From NCBI GenBank assembly GCA_014281115.1, contig JACONQ010000008.1, forward strand, positions 620,001 through 684,000: a stretch of DNA of 64,000 nucleotides, written 5' to 3'. A program made the translations under genes and the position numbers. This document shows positions 54,196-63,885 of the stretch, piece by piece. This DNA is from Laburnicola sp. R22_1. Lineage: Eukaryota; Ascomycota; Dothideomycetes; Pleosporales; Didymosphaeriaceae. Every line of letters starts with the position of its first letter. Position 1 is the first letter of the stretch. The notes beneath the pieces were generated by a model that did no database searches, had not been told where the DNA came from, and saw only the letters and a program-made list of their open reading frames with translations.

Positions 54196-55093
54196 TCAAA
54201 CTTTGTAGTTCTTCTTGCCTACATCTCCGATCTCGATCCAATCTCGATTGCCATCTGCGTCCTGGTAGGTCGATTGCGCATATCCAAACCAGCTTGCGAA
54301 TCCTGCCAGAGCGCAGACGAGGACCGCAACGCTGGGCTCCAAGAGTCTCCATAAGAGAACGAGGTTTGTTGTTTCGCCCAGTGGAATGCTGAGATTCCAG
54401 AAGGTGCGCAGAATGTCGAGTGCAATGAAAAAGAAGACAAGAATGAGCAGGATTACTATTCCGATCCACTGGAGTTTGCCGAATTGGCGAAGGGAGGGAA
54501 GGATATTGGTGAGAGGGTAAAGCAGTACGGGGAAGAGTGTAAGTTTTCTGAAAGACGAGAGTCAATTTTGATATCGAGGACTCCCAAAGCACACAATCGA
54601 ATATGTTCAAGGCGCACCACATACTTAGGAGTCGGATCGCATCAGAAGGCTCAACACTAGTGCACGCTCCTGTTCTCAAATAGTGATGCCACCACAAAAA
54701 CGCGGATTACGAACTCACTCAAATCACCCAGCTCCGACGGTACTCCGCACACCCAAAACACGGAAAAGAACACGATACCAAAAGAGATGGCAGTAGTAGC
54801 AGTCAATGCAAACCACGCGATACGTTTAGAACGGTGAGCACAAAACGCACGCCACTACATGGCCAAAAAAGCTGGCCTTGACCGTGTAAATGATAAGCCA
54901 GAGGAGCACGGTACATGCGACTTCCATCTTGACCGCCAAAGCCATCTCTTCCGGCGAAGGCAGGTAGTCTGACAGGCCTAGATTGTTCATTTGCATATGG
55001 TGGTGGATGACATCGTCGCCTAGTGTGGTCACTGTATAGGGGACGAGTAGCGTGGCTGCGATAGCGTTGAATATGTGTCGCGGAAATAAAGCC
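54196..55093 (-). pseudogene. broken fungal rhodopsin-like (7-TM) membrane protein gene, 5' part lost
   Basis: Several membrane segments of the fungal rhodopsin/SAT4-like integral membrane family can be read: IFNAIAATLLVPYTVTTLGD, then ACTVLLWLIIYTVKASF, then RIAWFALTATTAISFGIVFF, and the last helices (GIVILLILVFFFIALDILRT, LEPSVAVLVCALAGF) to a stop at 54196-54198. They lie in different phases. A frame change in a T run and a TAG follow KASF near 54868, and another phase change lies near 54555. The first exon starts at a CTGCAG acceptor at 55093; upstream of it the palindromic element begins after 10 bp, and beyond its far end no matching N-terminal exon is seen. Not functional. Confidence 0.7.
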
Positions 55094-55660
55094 CTGCAGT
55101 TAACGTGTCCGTGCGCGTGATGCGCCGCTTTTTACTAGGAAAATCAAGAAAAACAAGGAAGTTTAAAGCAGTATAATTCTTTAACTACCTTTCCTTTTTA
55201 AAATCTTCCTTTATTAAAGTTATTAAGAAAGACCATCTCTATAACTTTGGAATTTTAGTTTTCTAATAATAATTAGTTTTAAGAAAAAAGTATAAAAGTG
55301 CTAAAATTTAAGTCCTAAAATTTAAAAATAATACTTTCTTAGGTGTAAAGTATACTATTTAGAACACATTTTATATTAGGTTCTTTTTAATAAAACTCTT
55401 AACTAAAAAGTTAGATTATCTTTTTATTTTTTAAGAAAAATAAATTAGGAAAGATAATCTATCTTCTTAAGTAGCTCTTTATAAGAAAAAGTTCTAATAT
55501 AAAATATATTCTAAATAGTATACTTTACACCTAAAAAGTATTATTTTTAAATTTTAGGACTTAAATTTTAGCACTTTTATACTTTTTTCTTAAAACTAAT
55601 TATTATTAGAAAACTAAAATTCTAAAGTTATAGAGATGGTCTTTCTTAATAACTTTAATA

Positions 55661-55845
55661 TGTTAGGGTTCGGGCCCGCGATAGTTGGGATAAAGGTAAG
55701 TTGATTCCTAGTACATGAAATACTGCTATGCCAAGTGGGCAGGCAGGGCGGCAGCACCTTATGGGTGCTGCCGAGCTAACGCCAAATCGGGCCTAGCGCC
55801 GGATCAACGTTGTTCCGGGCCGGGTGCCGCCATGGATCCATGACA
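55661..55845 (-). repeat. 3' LTR of the gypsy element
   Basis: 185 bp, the same as the copy at 63570-63754. It contains a short hairpin (CAGCACC, TTAT, GGGTGCTG) and ends in the small palindrome CATGGATCCATG followed by ACA. The 3' position follows from the minus-strand orientation of pol. Confidence 0.95.
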
Positions 55846-55859
55846 CTACCCCCCCCTTC
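55846..55859 (-). other. polypurine tract
   Basis: Read on the element's coding strand this is GAAGGGGGGGGTAG, directly against the 3' LTR. It is the expected primer site for plus-strand DNA synthesis during reverse transcription. Confidence 0.8.
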
Positions 55860-56164
55860 AATAGCCTCAAGTTCCGACGAGGCTTATAACCACACCTTGT
55901 AACCACTTGTCGTGTCCAAAGTGCCATCGCAAACCATTCCCAATTATCGCAGATCATTGTGAACTATTCTAAGTGCCTTTGTTATTCAACTTCAGTTTGT
56001 AACCGCTTAACAGCGGTATTGCGACGATGTGCCCAGTAGCGGTGACTAAGTCTGAACAGGTCGTTTTGACCGGCGCAGTAGCGGCAACCTCCTCTGGCAA
56101 GGCGCGCATGACCGTGATAAACGACTTGGTTACTTGCTGCGACGGCGGAGCGTTCCTGTCGTAC

Positions 56165-59100
56165 TTACGTCACGGCGTACATGGCACTGATCTCGTGCGC
56201 TAATACCTCTTGTCGAGCAGCTAAGTCCCCAAAGTTGGCGTGTTTTGCGGGTTTGCGTGGATTGTCGCGATGAAACTGGTCAACCGCTTCCGGCGCGTCG
56301 ATCAGTAGCATCCATGGCTCCCAAGATGGATTGTCTGGGCCTTTGGGGTAGTCGTCCCATTCGACCGAGTACTGAAGCAAGCCTTTCTTGTTGCGGCGGT
56401 ATGGGTCTCGGAGATCACCATTAACCCAACAGTTCAGTATAGCTTTGATCGTATAGTCCGATGTATCCTCTATGTCAACGTTAATCTGACCTTCGGGTTC
56501 CACTTTCTGTCCAGGTAGTGCATCGTTGGCCTGTCGGTGTAACAACCATGGGTGGAAAACGTTATGCACGCGACCCATCTCCGGTGGCAGGTCGAGTTCA
56601 TAGGCGGAGTTGTCTATAACTCTAGTAACGGTGAAGGGCCCGCGGTGTTTCATGTCCAACGACTTACTTGGACGAGTTGTCTTGATAAACCGTATGTCGA
56701 GCATGACTTTGTCACCAACGCGTAGCTCGGGGGCAGGCATGCGGTCCAAGTTGGCGTATTCCGCTTGTTTTGCTTGCGCCCAGGCTATATTGTCCTGACA
56801 GAATCTCCGTATATCTTCCATCCTAGCGACAAGTTCGTCTGCTCTCCTCTGGTCTGTGCGTGCGGGAGCGGACAGCGTGGTCGTGGAAGCGTCGGGTTCG
56901 TGGATCGTTGAGCGTGGCAAGTATCCTTTGGTCGCCATAAACGGAGAGACGCCAGTCGTGGTGCTGACCTGGTTGTTGGCGACGAACTCTGCCATGGGCA
57001 GGTAAAAGGCCCAATCATCCTGTCGGTAGTTGACGTACGCTCTTAAGTATTGCTTGAGCCATGCGTTGACGATCTCTGTCTGGCCATCTGTTTCAGGATG
57101 GTGTGACGTCGAGATCTTTGGTTTGGTACCCAGGCGTTGACATAACCGTCTCCAGAAATATGAGACAAACTGGGCACCTCGATCACTGACGATCTGCGCG
57201 GGGTATCCTTCCTCCCGCCAGACGTGCTCAACGAACGCTCGTACTAGCGTCGTGACTTTCAGGTCCGTGACTGGTATGAACTTCTTCTTCTTGGACAGGC
57301 GGTCCACGCTGACAAGTATACCCTTGTAAGTTCTGCCGTGATCCTTGCATGCTGGTAATTCAGTGATGTAGTCAATAGATATACACTCCCAGTAACGGTC
57401 AGGGATAGGCAGTGGCCGCAGTAATCCGTGTTTCCCTTCTTTGTTGACCTTGGACCGTCGACAGGTGAGACAATTACGGACATACTGTGCGATATCGGTA
57501 GTCATGCGTGGCCAGTAATACCATCGGCTGAGTCCATTGTACGTGGCGTGTTTGCCGGGGTGACCTGCGCAAAGCTCGTCGTGAGAGTCCTTTATAACCG
57601 CCGTGCGTAGGCGGGCGTCGTTGGGTACGTAAACTTTGTCTCTGACGTAGAGTAACCCATCCCTTATCTGGCAATCCCCCAGTTCAATGCGGAGTTTCTT
57701 GTCGTGGATGAGTGCCATGGGGATTCGTCGGTGGCCACTGGTTTTTGCCCTCATGATTTCCTGCAGGTCTTCATCGGCGGGGTACGCTTCCTTAATTCTG
57801 GTGACGAGATCCTTGTCAGAGTCGCTGTCATTGACGAGAGGATTCATCCTTGTCTCCTCCTCCGTCTCCAGCGACTGCACGGGTGCCAAAGATGACAACG
57901 CTAGTGATTCTTCCATAGACTCCTCACTGACGTAATCCTCTTCGCTGACAAGGTACGTCATCAAAGCCAGGTTTGCGATGTTGTCCGTGTAATCGTGCGT
58001 CAAGATCTGCGCCATGTATACTGCATGTCGGGAGCTGCTCTCGTTCGTCGCGTCGCGGCCATCACCGTCCTCGGGACCGTGATGGGCTTGCGGGCCGCCG
58101 TCGGTGCAGGCTTTAGGCGCAACGTGATGCGGCTTGAGGATGGTCTGCACCTGGTGTTGTCGGCGTTCATCGTGCGCGTCTTCGGGGAGGTCGCCTGGGC
58201 GTCGAGTGAGTGCATCAGGCTTTGCGCCTTGGCTCCCGGGCCTGTATCTTATAAGGAAGTTGAATTCGGAAAGGAATTCGGCCCAGCGAGCTTGACGACG
58301 GTTCAGTCGCTTGTTAGTCATAAAGTAGCGCAATGCCAAGTGATCAGAAATGACGTCAATCGGAGTCTTGGTACCAGACAGCTCAAATCGCCATTCTTTG
58401 AAGGCGCGCACTATCGCAAGGGGTTCTTTGTCGTATATCTCATAGTTGCACTCCGCGGGGTTCATCTTGTGTGATAAGTAAGCGACAGGTTTGAGTACGC
58501 CATTGTGCATCTGTGACAAGACCGCTGCAGTGACGAAGTCGGACGCGTCGGTCTCGAGCCAAGTCTCCAAGTCGGCGTCGAAGTGGGCCAGTATTGGCGC
58601 ACTGGTAAAAGCTTGCTTGAGTCGCTCAAAAGCTTGAGCTGCGGCGGAGTCTGGTGCCAAAGGAAACGTCTTGACGCGGTTCTCAGTCTTCTTTGTAAGT
58701 TCGGTGAGAGGACGGGCGAGTTGGCTGAAGCCTAGGATAAACCGTCTGTAAAAGTTGGCAAATCCCAAGAAGGCTTGAACGTCTTTGACGCTGCGAGGAA
58801 GTTGCCATTCCTGTATAGTCTTGACTTTGGTGGGGTCCATTTCGATGCCGTCAGTCGTCAAGATTAACCTGAGGTACTTGACTCGCTTCACTTTGAACTG
58901 TGACTTATGGATGTCCAAGTAGAGTCCGGCGTCGACGAGTTTTCCCACTACAAGTCGGACATGTTTCTCATATTCATCCTCGTTGTCAGAGTAAATGAGT
59001 ACATCGTCCAGATACGCCGTGCAAAAGTCGTCCAGGTACTGTCGCAGGACATCGTTGATGTATGATTGAAAGGTTCCAGGTGCGTTGCATAATCCAAACG

Positions 59101-60493
59101 GCATGACGAGATATTCGTATAAGCCGTACCTTGTCAGAAAGGCGGTCTTTTCCTCGTCTCCTTCCTTGACACGTACAGCGTTGAAAGCCGCTATGACGTC
59201 GACGATGCTCATGATTCTGGCCTTGGTCAGACGTGCCATGGTTTCTTTGATGGAAGGAGGTGCGTTGCGATTCTTCTTTGTGGCTGTATTGAGGGCTCTG
59301 TAGTCGACGCATATCCTCAACCCGCCTCCAGGCTTCTTAACGCACAAGACTGGGGCGGCGTATGGTGAGCTACTAGGACGAATGAAGCCTTTGCCTAGCA
59401 TCTCGTCGATGTACGTCTTAACTGCCTCACACTCCTTTCGTGTTAGCCCGTAGATCTTTGGCCTTGGAACGGCTGCATCTGGATCTAGATCTATGGCGTG
59501 ATCGATTCCTGGTCGGTGTGGCGGCAGTTTGTTCGCTTCCTTTAGGTCGAATCCATGAGCGAAGTCGGACAAGAATGACGGCAGTAGCTCCGTGATTTGT
59601 TGTCGGGTGAGCGCAGGTTTCTCCATCTTTCTCATATACTTCTCGAAGTCGGCCTCGGACACCGCGCAATGCTGTGCGGCGCAAAGGTTGGCTGCGATAT
59701 GCTCACGGAGGTCATTGGAGTCGTCTCCGCCTGAGTCGAGTGCTTCAAGACGCTCCCAATGGTGTGGTTCGATGAAAATGGCTGAATCGGGATCCTTCGA
59801 AATCATCATGGCAGCCGCGCGGCCGGAGATTATGTCTATTCCGTTCTTTGCTGTCTTTTTCTGGGTAGCACTGTCAGGTGGCTTGTTGTTGTAGATCTTG
59901 TCGGGCATAGCGCCGTCCAAGCAGTTCACCAGACAGTGAGTCGACTCAAAGCTTAGGGACCTTGTTTCTCCAAACGCTGGTACTGGCCTATGATGATCCA
60001 TCCAATTCATACCAAGTAAGACGTCGAACTTGCCAATCTCAGTAACGTAACATAAGACCATGCTAGTATGCGTTCTATGTCTGACGGCGACTTCGACTGC
60101 AGTTCGTAATTTTCCGAATAAGTTACCGTCTGCCAGAGCGAGACCAATGGGACGCTCCAACGTGATTTCTTTGAGCTGGTGTTGTTTGACTGTCTGATGA
60201 TGAATGAAACAAGTGGTAGCTCCTGTGTCCACCAGACTGCGTGCGCGCAACCATTTTCGTGCAACTGGAAGTTTGATGTGATAGTCAAATTCTAATTGTC
60301 TGGACGCGTCCAGCATAGGGTTGACGTCCAAGGCGAGCGCGGAAACGGCGTGGATGACGGCGGGTTCATCTAGGGTATGATAACTGGCAGCGGCTTCAAG
60401 TCGACGAATAGTACGTTTGACCTCCCTCTGGGTCCTACGCCAAGGTTGCTCCCGATCGCGATTTAGTTCGGGAGCGCCTCGTTTTCCGAATCC
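56165..60493 (-). CDS. pol: gypsy Pol polyprotein (protease, RT, RNase H, integrase, chromodomain)
   Basis: The frame is open from 60493 to the stop at 56165; 1388 codons from the TTG at 60331. No ATG lies near its start, and it is in the -1 phase relative to gag, overlapping it by about 30 nt, so frameshifting is expected. Domains in order: protease with LVDTGATTCF (about residue 37 of the 1388), reverse transcriptase with YLDDVLIYS (about 440), RNase H with LETDASDF (about 590), integrase zinc finger HPGKHATYNGL to CLTCRRSK (about 915-955), integrase core Asp-Asp-Glu in VSVDRLSK, VSDRGAQF and ETDGQTEI, and a C-terminal chromodomain with YSVEWDDYPKGPDNPSWEPW (about 1300-1330), which targets insertion to marked chromatin. 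All catalytic residues are present. Confidence 0.96.
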   Translation of the reverse strand, partial: GFGKRGAPELNRDREQPWRRTQREVKRTIRRLEAAASYHTLDEPAVIHAVSALALDVNPMLDASRQLEFDYHIKLPVARKWLRARSLVDTGATTCFIHHQTVKQHQLKEITLERPIGLALADGNLFGKLRTAVEVAVRHRTHTSMVLCYVTEIGKFDVLLGMNWMDHHRPVPAFGETRSLSFESTHCLVNCLDGAMPDKIYNNKPPDSATQKKTAKNGIDIISGRAAAMMISKDPDSAIFIEPHHWERLEALDSGGDDSNDLREHIAANLCAAQHCAVSEADFEKYMRKMEKPALTRQQITELLPSFLSDFAHGFDLKEANKLPPHRPGIDHAIDLDPDAAVPRPKIYGLTRKECEAVKTYIDEMLGKGFIRPSSSPYAAPVLCVKKPGGGLRICVDYRALNTATKKNRNAPPSIKETMARLTKARIMSIVDVIAAFNAVRVKEGDEEKTAFLTRYGLYEYLVMPFGLCNAPGTFQSYINDVLRQYLDDFCTAYLDDVLIYSDNEDEYEKHVRLVVGKLVDAGLYLDIHKSQFKVKRVKYLRLILTTDGIEMDPTKVKTIQEWQLPRSVKDVQAFLGFANFYRRFILGFSQLARPLTELTKKTENRVKTFPLAPDSAAAQAFERLKQAFTSAPILAHFDADLETWLETDASDFVTAAVLSQMHNGVLKPVAYLSHKMNPAECNYEIYDKEPLAIVRAFKEWRFELSGTKTPIDVISDHLALRYFMTNKRLNRRQARWAEFLSEFNFLIRYRPGSQGAKPDALTRRPGDLPEDAHDERRQHQVQTILKPHHVAPKACTDGGPQAHHGPEDGDGRDATNESSSRHAVYMAQILTHDYTDNIANLALMTYLVSEEDYVSEESMEESLALSSLAPVQSLETEEETRMNPLVNDSDSDKDLVTRIKEAYPADEDLQEIMRAKTSGHRRIPMALIHDKKLRIELGDCQIRDGLLYVRDKVYVPNDARLRTAVIKDSHDELCAGHPGKHATYNGLSRWYYWPRMTTDIAQYVRNCLTCRRSKVNKEGKHGLLRPLPIPDRYWECISIDYITELPACKDHGRTYKGILVSVDRLSKKKKFIPVTDLKVTTLVRAFVEHVWREEGYPAQIVSDRGAQFVSYFWRRLCQRLGTKPKISTSHHPETDGQTEIVNAWLKQYLRAYVNYRQDDWAFYLPMAEFVANNQVSTTTGVSPFMATKGYLPRSTIHEPDASTTTLSAPARTDQRRADELVARMEDIRRFCQDNIAWAQAKQAEYANLDRMPAPELRVGDKVMLDIRFIKTTRPSKSLDMKHRGPFTVTRVIDNSAYELDLPPEMGRVHNVFHPWLLHRQANDALPGQKVEPEGQINVDIEDTSDYTIKAILNCWVNGDLRDPYRRNKKGLLQYSVEWDDYPKGPDNPSWEPWMLLIDAPEAVDQFHRDNPRKPAKHANFGDLAARQEVLAHEISAMYAVT

Positions 60494-63018
60494 TCATCTG
60501 TCTCGCTCTCATAAGCGAAGCTGTCCTCGTTGTCATCAGCATCCTCTACATAGGCGGTGTTAATTGCGGCGGCTAGGGCAGGTATGTCCTTGGAAGGGAC
60601 GTAGTCTTTGCCCTTGCAGGGTGCGGATTCATTCCGCGATGTGTGACCGGGTTTGCCGCACTTAAAGCATAGTCCCAACTTGCTCATGCGGTTACGTTCT
60701 TCTGTGGTGCGTTTCTAGGTAAGGGCTCGCGGCGCTTTGCGTGTCTGCATCCTGTTGCTTGGAGAACGTTTACGCGATTAATCCTTTTCTGATATGCTTG
60801 TGGATGACTTCTTTGGACCGGAGTGTAGTTGGCTGTTAATGTCGAGATTGTACTAGTGCAGTTGACGAGCGCGGGCGAGGAAGGCCATAAGGCTCTTGTT
60901 CGGGATTGAGCTGGCGGAGGCTTGACGGGCCAATCGACTATCCATAAGTCGGCGAGCGTGACGTACTTTGCCCATCTCATCCATACTGAGTAAGTTGATG
61001 ACTGATAGGAATCGTCCTTGCCATTGCGCAAATGTCTCGCCCTTCTTCTATTGTAAGGAGTTGTCGTAGAGTTTCTGCTTGGCTTCGACAATGCGGTCGT
61101 AGGACATATAAGTCTCATCCAACGGTCTTAGTAGGTCGTCTAAGGTGTTGACCAAGTTGAGGATTGGGTACACCAAACTCCAAGCATCGTCCTTAATGAA
61201 GCGACGGACATAGCGAACCTTGTGTTCTTCTAACAGAAGCGTAATGGCTTTGTCAATCGCTTGTATACGCCATTATTCGTAGTCTTCCTTGTCTTTCCCG
61301 CTAAAGGACTCTATCTTAGGTGCCTTGTAGTGCGATCCTCCACCTGTCGCAAGCGATACGTGAGACGCGCTGAAAGGTCGCTCTGAATCTCTCCGATTAT
61401 TACGTTGGTCACGGTTGTCGCGTCGGTCTCGGTCGTCGCGTCGATCGCGGTGGTCAAATCGATCGCGATCTTCCTGGTCGTAGTCTCGGGGTTCATATGC
61501 ATCCTCGCGGTTGCCGCGCAAATCTCGTCGTTCGTATCCAGTGTCACAGTATGGGTTCTCGTTGGGACGAGCATGGGTAAACCTACCGTAAGCTGAACCG
61601 GCTGGATGATAGTTGAGAGCGGGATCGCTGTTCGGCGTATAGACATCGCGTTGGGGAGAGCGCGCGCGACCAGTGCCGTAGGAAAGAGAAGGCGACCTAT
61701 TAAACTGATTACGTGGGAGAGGTTGCCCTCGTTCTATCACGTCATAGGTTTGACGAGTGGTTTGTTGTCTCAGAGCTTTCAACTCATCCTCAGCTACGTA
61801 AGCCGCTTTCTCAGCTAGTAGTGCTTGTTGTTCTGTCTGCTGCAAGTCGTGCTTGAGGTGTTGAGCATCCTGGATGGCATACTAGTAGTCAGCTTTTACG
61901 TTATGAAGCTCAGTGTTCGCATTCTGGTTAGCGGTCATCGCATTGTTGAACTTGCTCTGCAACTCTTGTCCTGCCTGCACTGTCTAACGGAAACAAGTAA
62001 GGATGTCCTTCAGCTCGTCTTTAGCAGAGGCTAAGTCGATTCCTCGCTGCTTATAAGAGTCCAGCAGGGCGTCATGTGCTTGTTGTAGTTGCTCATAAGC
62101 CTCAGGGTCAGTGCCACCTGCAGAGTTGTATGCGTTACGCAGTTGTTGAAACGTAGATTCCAATGCGTCAAGTCGAGAGAGTTTCTCCGCTAGTTGTTCC
62201 CCAGACTTTGCGCACTTGATGATAACGTTAAACCAGGCGTCAGGGTGGGCCTGTACGTCCTCGGCGAACTTAGCGGCGTCCGTCAGTCGAAACGTCTTTT
62301 CTACCCATTCTCCTTGGGCATCCTTGTATTGTACTTCTAGGTTGTAACCCAGTCCTCCTTCTTCGTTAACTGGGCCACGGGCTTCTACAAATAAGTTGGA
62401 GGCTCTTAAGGAAGTACGTTGTTGGTCGTCGCGCGTGAGTGGAGGTGGGGACTCGAAGTGGATCTGAGGTAACGCTTTCTTGGGTGCTCGTATGTCCTTG
62501 GGGCTGCGACTATCGGACTTTGAGCGCGAGGCTCCTCGAACCAGTGACTAACGTACTTGCTCGCGTGAGCGGCCTTGGTTGGGAGATTGTTGAGGTGTCT
62601 GAATTGTCACGCAGTGGGTGTCACGCGGAACGTCGCGTTGTTTGAACTTAGTTGCGTCGAAGATGTCGTCAATCCTGTCAGTCGTTGTGTTGAAATATTG
62701 GGATGTGTTTCGCGGCAGTCGAGTGTCCCAAGCCGCAGGTCTAGCTTGTGGGTTCATAGCGGGGATAACTAGTGACTAAGATTGCGAGTCACCTGCAATA
62801 GTAGTGGATTCTTAAGTATTGTCTGCACCTACCCAACTACGAGCAAAGGTCTCTGCGAAGGATAGGGTAAAGTTCTTTAGGTCTCCAGCCCCGCAAGGTT
62901 GCGGCGTAGGCGAGTCCGTGTTGCCAAAGTCGAAACTGCCTGGCATAGGAGATTAGGGTGCGCGGCGTCGACCTTGCTCGTCGTACGTACCGCTGATGTG
63001 GGGGTAGCTGGATGCCAT
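60463..63018 (-). pseudogene. gag: gypsy gag frame with eleven in-frame TAA/TAG codons
   Basis: From the ATG at 63018 to the TAA at 60463 a single phase runs for 852 codons without any frameshift. It encodes Gag-like sequence: a coiled-coil part (EQLQQAHDALLDSYKQRGID), an Arg/Asp-rich tract, the capsid-like region (KKGETFAQWQGRFLSV) and a zinc knuckle CFKCGKPGHTSRNESAPC (one Cys in an unusual longer spacing). Eleven internal stops occur: TAA at 62953, 62812, 61273 and 60778; TAG at 62776, 62548, 61984, 61882, 61048, 60853 and 60715 (lowest base of each). TGA never occurs. Each would be a Gln codon after one C-to-T change. Taken literally, Gag is not made by this copy. Confidence 0.8.
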
Positions 63019-63557
63019 TGGCAGCGGGTGAGTCGAAGTTATAAGTTGAAGTTGATGTTGCGGTTGCGGGTGAGGTGCGGTCTTTAGCACCTCAGGCGGT
63101 GTTATATAAAAGTCGCCAGCCAGATCTCTCACTAACGTCTGTTCTGCTAAATTGCCCCAGATGTCACTTCTATCGCTGTGAAACACTATAAATCACTGTG
63201 AAGTCGTAGTAGGGAGGGCCAGGTCCTTGTTAAGTCGTCCTCTCCGCTGACGTTCTGTAGCGGCACACGCGTCAACCCGCGCGTCCAGCCCTACTGTCTG
63301 CCTACTCTCCACAACGTCAGTTGCGCCTGAGAGGGAGGATGTCCTTGGTCAAGTCAAGTTTCTACGTGTCGTCGTCGACCGCGTCGTCGCTCGTACGCAC
63401 ACCACTGCGCCCCAAGTCCGGGCACGCCACGCGATCGCGGGATCTCCGATTCGTCGTCGCGCAATTCTCCGATTTGTCGTCGTACTGGCTCGCGTAGATC
63501 CGATCGCTGGCGCCCTGGTCGGTGGGCCTGTCGCAGCTAGAACCCTGAGGGGGAGTG

Positions 63558-63569
63558 ATAGCAGTATAG
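63558..63569 (-). other. primer-binding site, self-priming type
   Basis: On the coding strand the bases after the 5' LTR are CT then ATACTGCTAT. The LTR itself contains the exact complement ATAGCAGTAT (bases 63629-63638, coding strand), so the RNA's own 5' end could fold back and prime here, as in Tf1/sushi-type elements. No match to a common tRNA 3' end was noticed at this place. Confidence 0.6.
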
Positions 63570-63754
63570 TGTTAGGGTTCGGGCCCGCGATAGTTGGGAT
63601 AAAGGTAAGTTGATTCCTAGTACATGAAATACTGCTATGCCAAGTGGGCAGGCAGGGCGGCAGCACCTTATGGGTGCTGCCGAGCTAACGCCAAATCGGG
63701 CCTAGCGCCGGATCAACGTTGTTCCGGGCCGGGTGCCGCCATGGATCCATGACA
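63570..63754 (-). repeat. 5' LTR of the gypsy element
   Basis: 185 bp, reading the same as the 3' LTR. On the coding strand, CCATAAGG lies about 30 bases before the presumed self-primer at 63638, so the transcript may begin near 63639; this would make U3 about 116 bp. Confidence 0.95.
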
Positions 63755-63885
63755 TAATAAAGGAAGATTTTAAAAAGGAAAGGTAGTTAAAGAATTATAC
63801 TGCTTTAAACTTCCTTGTTTTTCTTAATTTTCCTAGTAAAAAGCGGCGCATTACGCGAATCCGCGCATCACACGCACGGATACGT

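Larger units (their letters stand above)
55661..63754 (-). mobile_element. Ty3/gypsy chromovirus-type LTR retrotransposon (8.1 kb)
   Basis: A complete element on the minus strand: 185-bp LTRs beginning TG and ending CA, a 5-bp target duplication TAATA (55656-55660 and 63755-63759), a polypurine tract at the 3' LTR, a primer-binding site at the 5' LTR, gag, then pol with a C-terminal chromodomain. It is inserted in the palindromic element. The two LTRs read as identical by eye, so insertion is very recent. The pol frame is fully open, but the gag frame contains eleven stop codons. Confidence 0.95.
55103..63885. mobile_element. palindromic (foldback) TA-flanked transposable element, split by a retrotransposon
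   Basis: The left end ACGTGTCCGTGCGCGTGATG and the right end, read on the minus strand, ACGTATCCGTGCGTGTGATG are terminal inverted repeats, each next to a TA dinucleotide (55101-55102 and 63886-63887), the target of Tc1/mariner-type elements. Without the nested gypsy copy it is about 684 bp and nearly a complete palindrome, with its centre near 55445. The arms share CCGCTTTTTACTAGGAAAAT and the AT-rich sequence beyond it. The right end has an extra 17-bp unit. No transposase frame is present, so it is non-autonomous. Confidence 0.85.

Noticed and set aside
55103..55660. CRISPR-like or tandem array in the AT-rich stretch
   Set aside because: The repetition is a single large palindrome, not regularly spaced direct repeats.
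62548..62757. A separate small gene beginning at the ATG at 62757
   Set aside because: The same phase continues on both sides through stop codons and belongs to the gag frame that can be followed from 63018 to 60463.
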